A stretch of DNA of 64,000 nt, taken from contig CAJTYV010000015.1 of the NCBI GenBank assembly GCA_910584195.1, forward strand, positions 1 through 64,000, given 5' to 3'. Both the position numbers and the translations under genes were made by a program. Below the pieces are notes generated by a model. The model made no database searches. It was not told where the DNA came from and saw only the letters and a list, made by a program, of their open reading frames with translations. The stretch is from an uncultured Ruminococcus sp. (GTDB lineage Bacteria; Bacillota; Clostridia; Oscillospirales; Ruminococcaceae). The stretch's first letter is position 1. Each line of letters starts with the position of its first letter. Shown here in pieces: positions 25,000 through 32,767 of this stretch.

Positions 25000-25072
25000 A
25001 CTATATCATATTCCTCTCCATTCTGCAATATTTTTGCACTGAAATGTCGTTTTTTGACATTGAATGGTAATT
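25000..25072 (-). promoter_or_regulatory. agrD promoter and LytTR-type operator
   Basis: Minus strand: -35 TTGCAG (25023-25028), 17-bp spacer, -10 TATAGT (25000-25005). The operator block at 25036-25072 carries near-direct repeats CATTCAATG and CATTTCAGTG about two helical turns apart. This spacing and position upstream of the -35 is that of AgrA/VirR boxes. The whole unit recurs at 12323-12395 upstream of dgt. Confidence 0.8.
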
Positions 25073-25073
25073 T

Positions 25074-25114
25074 TTTAGAAAAAAATAATGCTACGGCTTG
25101 AAAACCACAGCATT
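25074..25114 (-). terminator. Terminator after agrC
   Basis: Minus strand AATGCTGTGG/CCGTAGCATT stem with an inner mismatch, followed by ATTTTTTT. It ends the agrA-agrC transcript just before the agrD operator, so the sensor genes and the agrD-agrB-rhs operon are separate units. Confidence 0.7.
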
Positions 25115-25128
25115 TTATGAATTTGTAA

Positions 25129-26415
25129 TTAAATTTTATTTACAAATGTGATTGAAACGCAAAACATATTGTTCTCTTTTTTCACATTCATTATCCCTTC
25201 GTATTTTTCCACAGCTTTTCTGACATTTGACAAACCTATTCCTGAATGGTTCTTTTTAGTGCTGCGTCCTAATTTTATATCCGATATATTAAAATCTGCA
25301 CATGGATTTGTGATCTTAATTACAATCAATCCCATTTGCGCACGCATAATTATTCTTATTTTTCTTCGTGATTTTGCGATTTCACTACACGCTTCTATGG
25401 CATTATCAAATAAATTTGAAAAAATCGTTGTCATATCCATATCCGAAATAAACGGCATTTCAAAATCCTCTATGCTCATACTGAACTCAATATTGCTGCT
25501 CTTACATTTTGCCATAGTTGTATTCAAAATTATTTCCAGCATTGGATTTTGATTTCTTATAGCAGGATACAGACGATCAGATTCTTCCGTAAGTTCAGAT
25601 AAATACTTTTGAGCTTTATCGTCGCTGCCATTTGTTTCAATCAAGGATCTCAATGACGAAACGTGACGTTTTATATCATGTGCAACTTTACAGGTCTCTG
25701 CGTATTTCTTTTGCAGTTCCTGATACATTTGATGCTGAAGTTCTTCCTGTTGCTGCATAAGGCGTAATCTTTGTTCCGATTCTCTGGCGGCAGAAATTCT
25801 GTTAAATATTACCATAACGCATATATCCAGAATCATAAAACCAAGCATTAAGAATATTAAAAACTTTCCGCTCATGTAGTCTTGAATCGCTGATGAAACA
25901 CTTGCAAAAAAGATCACTTCGTATAAAAGTAAAAAAATATAAAAGACAAATTCATACCATCTGACATTAACGTTATTATTTTTTCGTATAAAAAGTGAGA
26001 TTATCCTTGACAGGAACAACAGCATTATCCAGTTCCAGATATGATGATGCCATATAAGGTCAGTTGCGCCAAGTGTTTCAGTAATAGTATTGCCGTAAAA
26101 TGCTGATACAAAAAGAACGCCAAAAGCATCTGTTACTAAAGTCATAATGTCATAAATAAATGAATACATTAGCGCCGTTCGGGTTTTACATTCGTATAAA
26201 AGTTTAATTACAGCAAAACACATTACCAGACTCATGAACAGATTTAAAGGAGCTATTTTTAATAAAATGATTCCGGTCTTTACAACAATTATGCCGAAAA
26301 TCCCGGTAATACGCAATATCAAATGATCTTTCTTTATTTCATATTTTTGAAAAAGCATGAAAAAACAAAGTACAGCAATTAATAATGTTGTAACGCAATC
26401 AAGCACAAACTGCAT
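25129..26415 (-). CDS. agrC: AgrC-like sensor histidine kinase
   Basis: 428 residues from the ATG at 26415, which has CGAGGAGGTTTAAT upstream (an upstream start at 26436 has none). Residues 1-200 hold six to seven hydrophobic segments, the peptide-sensing module. The H-box is CKVAHDIKRHVSSLRSL (about 245) and the GHKL ATPase has FSNLFDNAIEACSEI (N-box) and HSGIGLSNVRKAVEKY (G-box), as in AgrC/ComD (HPK10) kinases. It should sense the cyclic peptide made from agrD. The gene begins 1 bp after the old agrA reading-frame end. Confidence 0.9.
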   Translation of the reverse strand: MQFVLDCVTTLLIAVLCFFMLFQKYEIKKDHLILRITGIFGIIVVKTGIILLKIAPLNLFMSLVMCFAVIKLLYECKTRTALMYSFIYDIMTLVTDAFGVLFVSAFYGNTITETLGATDLIWHHHIWNWIMLLFLSRIISLFIRKNNNVNVRWYEFVFYIFLLLYEVIFFASVSSAIQDYMSGKFLIFLMLGFMILDICVMVIFNRISAARESEQRLRLMQQQEELQHQMYQELQKKYAETCKVAHDIKRHVSSLRSLIETNGSDDKAQKYLSELTEESDRLYPAIRNQNPMLEIILNTTMAKCKSSNIEFSMSIEDFEMPFISDMDMTTIFSNLFDNAIEACSEIAKSRRKIRIIMRAQMGLIVIKITNPCADFNISDIKLGRSTKKNHSGIGLSNVRKAVEKYEGIMNVKKENNMFCVSITFVNKI

Positions 26416-26416
26416 A

Positions 26417-26531
26417 TTAAACCTCCTCGTTGGCAATATAGCCGCTAAGTGAATCTATGATTTCATTATATTTTCTCCGAGATATAAAAATCAAATCTCC
26501 GTTTTTCATTACAATATTTTTGCTTTTCCCA
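26417..26531 (-). pseudogene. Out-of-frame remnant of the AgrA LytTR domain
   Basis: Directly after the premature stop of the response regulator, a shifted frame encodes IKEIDGKSKNIVMKNGDLIF and ISRRKYNEIIDSL, the C-terminal strand-turn signature of LytTR domains. It ends at a TAA (26417-26419) one base before the agrC start. It is therefore the true 3' end of agrA, separated by an internal deletion. Confidence 0.75.
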
Positions 26532-27035
26532 TCAATCTCTTTTATGTGCTGCGGTAATGCGCTCACCCTTATAACTAAAATACAAGATCTCATTCATATT
26601 TACATTGAGATGCCTGTCGTCAATAGTATCTATTATAAATGGTTCGTTTTGTTTCTTTTTGGCATTATAGTGATATTTCAAATAATCATCCAAATTTTTT
26701 TGAATATCATCATCAGTAAATGGCTTCACAATAAACGCAAATGGATGAATTGTCATGCTTTGCTGAATATAGTCCTTATAAGACGTTATATAAAACATAA
26801 CGGCATTTTTATTGTTTACACGAAGCCGCTGTCCTGTTTCAATGCCGTCTATTCCCGGCATCTGTATATCGAGAAATATAAGGTCGTATATGGTAGCTGT
26901 ATTAAGCAGATCTTCTCCATTAGTAAACGAATCTATTGAAATTGATATTCTTTTTTCACAGAAAAAAGCTGAAACAATCTGTTTAATTTTCTCAATTTGT
27001 TCCTTTTCATCATCTACAACCGCAATCCGAATCAT
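26532..27035 (-). CDS. agrA: AgrA-like response regulator with disrupted LytTR domain
   Basis: 167 residues from the ATG at 27035 (GGGGTGA upstream). The receiver domain (1-120) is intact: VVDDE, the phospho-acceptor Asp in LIFLDIQMPGIDG, and the Lys in FIVKPFTDDD. The LytTR domain starts normally (HLNVNMNEILYFSYKGERI) but then shifts frame and stops, missing about 40 central residues including the usual H-x-S-x-x-V-N segment. The total span to the remnant end (619 bp) is short of a normal ~720-bp agrA, consistent with an out-of-frame deletion near 26,540. DNA binding should be lost, so the gene is probably not functional as an activator. Confidence 0.75.
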   Translation of the reverse strand: MIRIAVVDDEKEQIEKIKQIVSAFFCEKRISISIDSFTNGEDLLNTATIYDLIFLDIQMPGIDGIETGQRLRVNNKNAVMFYITSYKDYIQQSMTIHPFAFIVKPFTDDDIQKNLDDYLKYHYNAKKKQNEPFIIDTIDDRHLNVNMNEILYFSYKGERITAAHKRD

Positions 27036-27056
27036 ATAAATCACCCCACTATTTCA

Positions 27057-27085
27057 ATCATACCATATTTTAACATACAAATCAA
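27057..27085 (-). promoter_or_regulatory. Promoter of agrA-agrC
   Basis: Minus strand -35 TTGATT (27080-27085), exactly 17 bp, -10 TATGAT (27057-27062), about 22 bp before the start codon. It lies 50 bp from the left arm of the inverted repeat that bounds the integrase segment. Confidence 0.7.
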
Positions 27086-27108
27086 TATATACAGCTAAAA
27101 ATTTGTGG

Positions 27109-27114
27109 TATAAT
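27109..27114 (+). promoter_or_regulatory. Extended -10 element pointing into the integrase segment
   Basis: TGGTATAAT on the plus strand gives an extended -10 (TATAAT, 27109-27114); no good -35 is visible. It points into the inverted-repeat-bounded segment, antisense to the integrase gene in the present orientation. Confidence 0.4.
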
Positions 27115-27235
27115 TAGAATATAAGTCGAAATATAAATTTCGTCAATTCCGCCCATATATTACAATAGTGAAATATATCGCCGAAAAATTGCATTAATAC
27201 CAAACATTGATTACAATATTCTGACGGCTAAAAAA

Positions 27236-28336
27236 TTAAGCCGTAATCGAAAGACGACTGACATAATCTTTCTTGATTTGCATTGATGGATGACAATACC
27301 TGTTTAAAGTTATAGCAGCATCCGCATGACCAAGTAACTCGCTGAGAGTCTTGGGATCAAAACCTTTTTCAATACATACTGTAGCATAAGTGTGTCTGAG
27401 TAAATGAAAATTAACATTTCTGATACTGCATGATTTCAAGATGGATTTGAAACGATTCTGCATAGTTCTCGGTTCGGTAGGCTTGCTTTTCCCTGTGATG
27501 ATATAAAAATCACCGCAGCTTCTATAGTTTCTGAGAATATCCAAAACAAACGTGGGAATCGGAACAATGCGGACAGAAGTCTTACTTTTGGGAGTTCCGA
27601 TAATTACCTGTGATTTTCCATTTTTACTTACACGCTGAACAGTTCTCTTTACATATAGGACAGCATTATCAAGGTCAATATCTTCCCATTTTAAGCCGCA
27701 AAGTTCACCTACACGAAGTCCTGTGAAAAGACAAAGAAGAACCGCAATATTTGTTTTATTCTGATTGTGTATCAAATAATTTTCAAGTCTTTTTCTTTCG
27801 GCAGACGTTAAAATATCCGTCTGCTTTTTCTCTATTTTAGGGATTGTAAAATGCGTTTCATGGAGTCCGTACTCCCTCACAGCATAGTTTTCAATACTTC
27901 GGTATACCGTCATAATGTCACGGACGGATTTTGCAGAAAGTCCACCCTTACCATTAAGTCTGCCGCTTGTCAGCTTAAAATTAATAAAGTCATTCAGTTT
28001 TCCTGTGGTCAGATTCATCATTATTTCTCCGCCTAAAATAGGCAAAATATGCTTATTCACGATGTTCACATAGTTAGCATAGCTTGATTCCTTAACCCGA
28101 AGTTTTGCAGAAAATAACCATTGTTCGGCAGCCTCATGAACTGTCAATTTTATTGCCGAAACAGGCTGATTCTGCCTGATTGAATACATCTCCGACATCT
28201 TTTCCTTAACTTCGGAAAGCGTTCTTGCATATACAGATTTGTATTTAATCTTTCCGTTATCCTGATATCCAACAGGCACACGTCCCTCAAAACGTCCGTC
28301 CTTGCGTTTGTAAATATTACTTCCTCTTTTAGCCAT
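27236..28336 (-). CDS. int: Tyrosine recombinase (integrase) of the conjugative element
   Basis: 366 residues. An AP2-like arm-binding N-terminus (GRFEGRVPVGY) is followed by a SAM-like core-binding domain (about 65-160) and a catalytic domain with R (TGLRVGELCGLKWEDI), H-x-x-R (FHLLRHTYAT), H (LLGHADAAITLNRY) and the nucleophilic Tyr. All catalytic residues are present. It is of the Tn916/phage type that integrates and excises elements. It is the outermost gene of the element at 27-54 kb and lies wholly inside the inverted-repeat segment. Confidence 0.93.
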   Translation of the reverse strand: MAKRGSNIYKRKDGRFEGRVPVGYQDNGKIKYKSVYARTLSEVKEKMSEMYSIRQNQPVSAIKLTVHEAAEQWLFSAKLRVKESSYANYVNIVNKHILPILGGEIMMNLTTGKLNDFINFKLTSGRLNGKGGLSAKSVRDIMTVYRSIENYAVREYGLHETHFTIPKIEKKQTDILTSAERKRLENYLIHNQNKTNIAVLLCLFTGLRVGELCGLKWEDIDLDNAVLYVKRTVQRVSKNGKSQVIIGTPKSKTSVRIVPIPTFVLDILRNYRSCGDFYIITGKSKPTEPRTMQNRFKSILKSCSIRNVNFHLLRHTYATVCIEKGFDPKTLSELLGHADAAITLNRYCHPSMQIKKDYVSRLSITA

Positions 28337-28429
28337 AAAAGTCCTCCGCTCCGACTGAAATATGACGGTTTAACGACTTTAAATTCATGTTAAAACCTCA
28401 TTTTCAGTACAAATTTTTTCAAAAAAGTC

Positions 28430-28457
28430 TTTACTTTTACAAAATTTATGATATAAT
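28430..28457 (+). promoter_or_regulatory. Outward promoter inside the inverted-repeat segment
   Basis: Plus strand TTTACT (28430-28435), 16-bp spacer, extended -10 TGATATAAT (TATAAT at 28452-28457). It reads rightwards out of the segment into a terminator 65 bp away, so at present only a short RNA would form. If the segment were inverted, this promoter would face agrA. Confidence 0.6.
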
Positions 28458-28514
28458 ATTATTAAATCCACTGCAAATCCGCCATAAAACTACCTCGCTA
28501 ATGGGCGGAATTGA

Positions 28515-28560
28515 CGAAAAAAGCGTACCGAATTTTTTTAATCCGATACGCTGATTTTTT
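28515..28560 (-). terminator. Strong terminator after the relaxase gene (bidirectional)
   Basis: Minus strand AGCGTATCGGATT pairs with AATTCGGTACGCT (13 bp with wobble pairs) around an A-rich loop, followed by TTTTTTCG. On the plus strand the same stem is followed by GATTTTTTT, so it can stop transcription both ways. Confidence 0.85.
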
Positions 28561-30611
28561 TAATATTCCTGAGTCTGACCATGCTCCTGCTTAATTCCGA
28601 GAGCCTGATTTTTCTCCTGAATCATTCTCCGCAGCTTGCTGTCGATCATTTTTCTGCCTAATTGAAATTTGTTATGGTAGTCATCTTCGATGCACCTACT
28701 GAGATTTACAAACAAGCTGAATACGGTACTTGCAAGCGTTTCATTTTCAAACTTTTCTTGATTCTCCAGAATATTCTGAGCGTACTCATTTCCTTGCTCT
28801 GCGGATAAATTCAGGTACTCCATAGCCTTTTCTTTTTTTCTTTCCAATCCGTCAGCGCCGAAAAGATAAAGTCTGCCAAGCTGATAGCTTGACTGCATAT
28901 TTTTATCGGCAGATTTTTCAAAATAGAAAACAGCTTTTTGGATATCATATTTTTCTTTTTGCAAATACAGCTTACCAAGTGCGTACTGTGTAAATTGGTT
29001 ATCTTCGGCAGACAACAGATACTTTTCTGCCTTATCCAAATCCTGATTTATAGTTTCACCCTTGAGATACAGATTTCCCAGTTTGTAACAAGAAAAAGCG
29101 TCACCGCCGTTTACACACTCTGTCAGCAGAGAAATGCCTTTTTCAATATCCTGTTCAAATTTTTCACCGCCGATATATTCCAATGCCAGCAGCCGTTTTG
29201 CATACTGATTTCCAAGTTCAGCGGACTTTTCAAAGTATTCAACAGCTTTCTTATTATCAATTGGAGTACCAAGTCCCTTGAAATACATCATACCGATCTG
29301 ATACTGCAAATACGGCTTTATTTTCTTAGATTTCGGTTCGATTTGAATAAATCCCTGCAATGCTTTCTCATATAACTTAAACGATTTCTCTTTATCTTTT
29401 AATTCCGATTTTTCCATAGAATACAGCTTCCCCAAATCATAAAGTGCAAGAACATTATTTGATTCCGCCAACAATAATTTTTCCGCCTTTTTGTAATCAG
29501 CATTTTTGGAATCAGTGTTTAAAATTAACTTGTGAGCCTCTTTATACGACTCGCTCCACTTGATATATAACTTTCCCTGAAAATTAATTTCAGCACTGTT
29601 ATCAGTTATTTCATCAATTGCTTCCTCATCAATTGGCAGGGGAATATCCAAATCAGGTTCCGGCATTTCAACTTCAACCTCATGCAACGAAAAGTCAATA
29701 TTCATCACAGTCTGAACGATCATATTTTTGACGGATTTAAACTCTTTGTTGTCAACAAGCGACGGAAACTGAACTTTTGCAGACGAATAAACATCATGCT
29801 TCTGCTGTTCCATTTCACACCAGAGATCATACATTTTCTTGATAGATTCGTTGCCTGCAAGCTTTTCAAATATTTCATCAACAGTTTTCTTAACGTCGGA
29901 CTTCAGGTAGCCATACACTTTTTTACCTTTTGATTCTGCAAGTTGAGTATGAAGTTTGGAAACCAGATTTAAAAGTTCCGCATCAAAATGTTTATTCTTA
30001 TAAATCTTTTCTGCAAAATTTTTCATCAGCTGCTCCGACTCTTTTTTCAGCAAATTTCGCAAGTCTGTTTGCTGAGCATAGATGTGATGCAGCTCATCTG
30101 AATAAACATCGTTAGCAAAACCGCTGCGGATTTTCTCAATGCCGTTATTGGTTAAAAATCCCTCACGCACATTCGTTGAGTAAACGATAATATGCACATG
30201 AGGATTTGTTTTCTTATCGTGAAATGCAGCGTACCAGCGAAGATTCTTCAAATCAATTTTCTGATTTTTTGCAATGTTAGGAATTTGCCGAATAACAAGA
30301 TCACGCCACGCTTTCAGATTATCGTAACCCATTTTCTGAGCGTCATCACGCCTGAGCGACACAACGTGTGTCCAGACGTTACCGCCGTGATAAGCAATTT
30401 CTTTTGCGACCTTCTCAAGATTTATCGGCTCATCTTTTTCATTAAAAAGTCCGTGTGAATTAGGACGATTAGCAAGATAGCCGACGTAATTTTCACGCTC
30501 ATTAAAAGTTTGGACAACGCCCTCACGGGTTGCAATGTATTTCACATAATTTTTTAGATTTTTCTTTGAGCCTTTTCTCAGATAGCGGCTCGTGACAATA
30601 ATTTTCGGCAT
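28560..30611 (-). CDS. mobL: Relaxase (MobP3/MobL type) fused to Sel1-like repeats
   Basis: 683 residues. The relaxase domain (1-210) starts PKIIVTSRYLRKGSKKNLKN, with the metal-binding motif NPHVHIIVYS (H-x-H) and upstream conserved His in WTHVVSLRRDD; the motif order is that of MobL/MobP3 relaxases of Firmicutes elements. A helical linker (210-330) leads to about six Sel1/TPR-like repeats (390-640), for example QYQIGMMYFKGLG and CYKLGNLYLKGE, which probably bind partner proteins. It nicks oriT and pilots the strand to VirD4. It follows the accessory gene with 4 bp between. Confidence 0.88.
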   Translation of the reverse strand: MPKIIVTSRYLRKGSKKNLKNYVKYIATREGVVQTFNERENYVGYLANRPNSHGLFNEKDEPINLEKVAKEIAYHGGNVWTHVVSLRRDDAQKMGYDNLKAWRDLVIRQIPNIAKNQKIDLKNLRWYAAFHDKKTNPHVHIIVYSTNVREGFLTNNGIEKIRSGFANDVYSDELHHIYAQQTDLRNLLKKESEQLMKNFAEKIYKNKHFDAELLNLVSKLHTQLAESKGKKVYGYLKSDVKKTVDEIFEKLAGNESIKKMYDLWCEMEQQKHDVYSSAKVQFPSLVDNKEFKSVKNMIVQTVMNIDFSLHEVEVEMPEPDLDIPLPIDEEAIDEITDNSAEINFQGKLYIKWSESYKEAHKLILNTDSKNADYKKAEKLLLAESNNVLALYDLGKLYSMEKSELKDKEKSFKLYEKALQGFIQIEPKSKKIKPYLQYQIGMMYFKGLGTPIDNKKAVEYFEKSAELGNQYAKRLLALEYIGGEKFEQDIEKGISLLTECVNGGDAFSCYKLGNLYLKGETINQDLDKAEKYLLSAEDNQFTQYALGKLYLQKEKYDIQKAVFYFEKSADKNMQSSYQLGRLYLFGADGLERKKEKAMEYLNLSAEQGNEYAQNILENQEKFENETLASTVFSLFVNLSRCIEDDYHNKFQLGRKMIDSKLRRMIQEKNQALGIKQEHGQTQEY

Positions 30612-30615
30612 TCAA

Positions 30616-31020
30616 TCATTCCCTCTGATATTCCACAGCATCTTCGCAATCAATAATTCCATTGATCTTTCGAACCTCGTTCACACACATCGCATGGAGA
30701 CTTTTCAGCGTATCATCGTCAATATCACTCATCGCCGCAGTCATGTGTGACAGCTTACCGAGTTCAACTGCAACTTTAAAAATAAGCCGAGCAAGACGCT
30801 GTTCCGTACCTTTAATCTGCGCTTTTACAGTTTCTGTTATCATCGGCGAAATGTAATTCACACTTTTTTCTTCATCGAGATAACCAACATAAAATTTTAT
30901 TGCTTTCTCAATAAATTCACTCTGCGATTTGCAGTTATCATTTTTGTAATGAACTTCCACATCTTTAAGCGTTTCGGGATACGCCCACAGAGGAAATTTC
31001 ACCTTATTCTGAAAACTCAT
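30616..31020 (-). CDS. Relaxosome accessory protein (MobC-like)
   Basis: 134 residues. An N-terminal strand plus helix (KVKFPLWAYPETLKDVEVHY ... SQSEFIEKAIKFYVGYL) fits a ribbon-helix-helix DNA-binding fold, followed by helices (about 60-130). Its position directly before the relaxase and after the candidate oriT matches accessory proteins that bind oriT and recruit relaxase. The family is inferred from fold and position. Confidence 0.65.
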   Translation of the reverse strand: MSFQNKVKFPLWAYPETLKDVEVHYKNDNCKSQSEFIEKAIKFYVGYLDEEKSVNYISPMITETVKAQIKGTEQRLARLIFKVAVELGKLSHMTAAMSDIDDDTLKSLHAMCVNEVRKINGIIDCEDAVEYQRE

Positions 31021-31370
31021 TTTCTCTCATCAACTCCTTAAAAAATGCCGTATTTACGCCGTTTTCAGCGATTACAACTCCGAAATTTTCAAAAGTCCGA
31101 TTTTGCAACCCCTTTATTGAAAACAGCATAAACCTCGTAAAATTGCGGTCGGCTTTGCCGTCCGCTGTGAGTGCGTCGGGGTTACAACCCCGACGCTTTA
31201 ACTTGCAATACAATAAATCTCTCCCAACCTCCTCGGATTCTCCGAAATCCACCCCATTTTCAAACGCCGCCACAAACGCTCCAAATCCGCCTTGACTGCT
31301 CTCATGGTAACGTACCCTGCCGATTCCTCAGCCTCGCCGTACAGGGCAACGTGGAGCGAACGGCGGCGAG
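31021..31370. other. Intergenic region with hairpins, candidate oriT
   Basis: This 350-bp stretch upstream of the relaxosome genes holds a perfect 9-bp hairpin GCGTCGGGG/CCCCGACGC with a 6-nt loop (31173-31196) and a second inverted repeat CTCGCC/GGCGAG (31332-31369). Such GC-rich hairpins beside the relaxase operon are typical of oriT. A minus-strand frame (31004-31273, GTG start, no ribosome site) crosses it and may be a conserved by-product. The nick site cannot be named from sequence alone. Confidence 0.45.
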
Positions 31371-31607
31371 TTACTGCTCCGACTGATTTTCAGATTCAGC
31401 AAAAATGTCTTTTTTGGCTTTGCGAGGCGGTTTCTTAGTGGCTGTCAATTCGATAAATTCACGGACATTGGAGGGCACATATTTCTGATAAAGCTGTTCC
31501 GAAAATTTTTCAAGTTCCTCCGGCAGCTTCATATTTTTCTGTCCAAGATACATTTCCAGAGCCGTTAATTTCTCAGCGTCAATGCTCACTGTAAACGATT
31601 TTTTCAT
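31371..31607 (-). CDS. DUF6103-like small protein
   Basis: 78 residues: a short strand (KKSFTVSIDAEKLTALEMYL) followed by helices and a basic tail (KKPPRKAKKD). The N-terminus resembles ribbon-helix-helix proteins. Proteins of this size and start are regular companions of MobP3 relaxases. It overlaps the next upstream gene by 4 bp, so is co-translated. Confidence 0.6.
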   Translation of the reverse strand: MKKSFTVSIDAEKLTALEMYLGQKNMKLPEELEKFSEQLYQKYVPSNVREFIELTATKKPPRKAKKDIFAESENQSEQ

Positions 31608-32761
31608 AGGCTGATACCTCCAATTTCCGGTTCAAGATCTTCTTCCATATCTTCTTCAACGTCCTCGTCAAGCTGTTGTTCCGGCTGAACAGTCAGGAAG
31701 GAATAAAGCTCCTGACCTCTGCCGGAGATCGCTCCGTAGGAAGTAATTTCTCCCTGTTTTCGTTCAAGAATCACCCGTCCGAAGTCGCATAAATTCATAT
31801 CTTCGACTGCTGAAAAATCAAAGTTTTTATGAATATTTTTCAGTAGATACGCCCTGCCAAAATCGCTTTGATTGAAAATATTTCTGTCAAACTGATATTC
31901 ATCAAGCCTGTCAATGCAGTCGATTACATCGGAAATTTCATAAATATTTTCCGACTCCATAACCGCTTTTAGCTTAACAAAATTGCCATGATAGAGATGA
32001 GAAAGGCACTCTGATAGTTCGTTAAGTTTTCCGATTTGATGCGTATCGCTGAACTGAACAGACGGCAATGACGATTGGAATTCCAAACAAACTCCATCAT
32101 AAATTTCAAAAAGCTTTGCTCTTTCACATGGCAGCGTTACCCAATGCGATTGTTCCTTTTTTGTGGAATCGGGAGCGATCAGCAGACGGAAAAAACAGTT
32201 CTCAGGTCTGCCAATTTCGATATTAATATTCGGCGGTTCATAGCCTGAAGTCACACAATAACGCTCGTTAATGAAAACGCCGCCCTCACGCTCCCGCATA
32301 AGCCTGCCGACTTTTTCACGGTCAAGTAGTTCCAGAATTTCATTGGAACAGTTTTCAATTTCCGGCATCAGATCATTTTCGATAACCATTTCACCCAGTT
32401 CACGACAGTCCGAACAGGGATAGATCATCACGGAATCAAGCCCGTAAGTCATTTTCAAAATATCCTCAAAACTGCTTTCGGGATTAATTTTCAGCAGACT
32501 TCTGAACGCCGTCATCTCCGAAGAATCAAGCTTTTCCAGACGTTCCGCAAACAGATTCAGCCGGTAAATATCCGCTGAAAAATCCCTGAGACATAATTCA
32601 AACGGGAAGTCCATATTGTCGTATTCCGAAATTTCAAACCGCACAATTGGCTTATCATCGGGAATTTTCAGTCTGTCAAGCGTGTCCTGAATCTCAAAAA
32701 CATTCATGGGAAATTTCTTTGTAAATGACATCGATTCACCATTTTTCAAATTTATCTTCAT
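31604..32761 (-). CDS. ArdA/YodL-like antirestriction-type protein
   Basis: 385 residues, very acidic. The middle of the N-terminal half (DIYRLNLFAERLEKLDSSEM ... SFEDILKMTYGLDSVMIYP) matches the LN-x-LA-x-RL and following loop of ArdA-type DNA-mimic proteins; the C-terminal part (SDFGRAYLLKNI ... CDFGRVILERKQGEITSYG) resembles the YodL domain often linked to it. ArdA proteins block type I restriction by imitating DNA, helping a newly transferred element. The C-terminus ends in an acidic run and IGGISL, a tail shared with other element proteins. Confidence 0.65.
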   Translation of the reverse strand: MKINLKNGESMSFTKKFPMNVFEIQDTLDRLKIPDDKPIVRFEISEYDNMDFPFELCLRDFSADIYRLNLFAERLEKLDSSEMTAFRSLLKINPESSFEDILKMTYGLDSVMIYPCSDCRELGEMVIENDLMPEIENCSNEILELLDREKVGRLMREREGGVFINERYCVTSGYEPPNINIEIGRPENCFFRLLIAPDSTKKEQSHWVTLPCERAKLFEIYDGVCLEFQSSLPSVQFSDTHQIGKLNELSECLSHLYHGNFVKLKAVMESENIYEISDVIDCIDRLDEYQFDRNIFNQSDFGRAYLLKNIHKNFDFSAVEDMNLCDFGRVILERKQGEITSYGAISGRGQELYSFLTVQPEQQLDEDVEEDMEEDLEPEIGGISL

Positions 32762-32767
32762 AATAAA

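Larger units (their letters stand above)
27138..28519. other. Integrase segment bounded by a perfect 19-bp inverted repeat
   Basis: TTTCGTCAATTCCGCCCAT at 27138-27156 recurs as its exact reverse complement at 28501-28519. The 1.38-kb interval holds only the tyrosine integrase gene and its promoters. Two readings are possible: recombination sites of an invertible segment, or integrase arm/attachment-type sites at one end of the conjugative element. Confidence 0.75.

Noticed and set aside
31004..31273. 89-codon minus-strand frame across the candidate oriT
   Set aside because: GTG start without a convincing ribosome site and the frame runs through a perfect GC hairpin; kept only as a note in the oriT entry.
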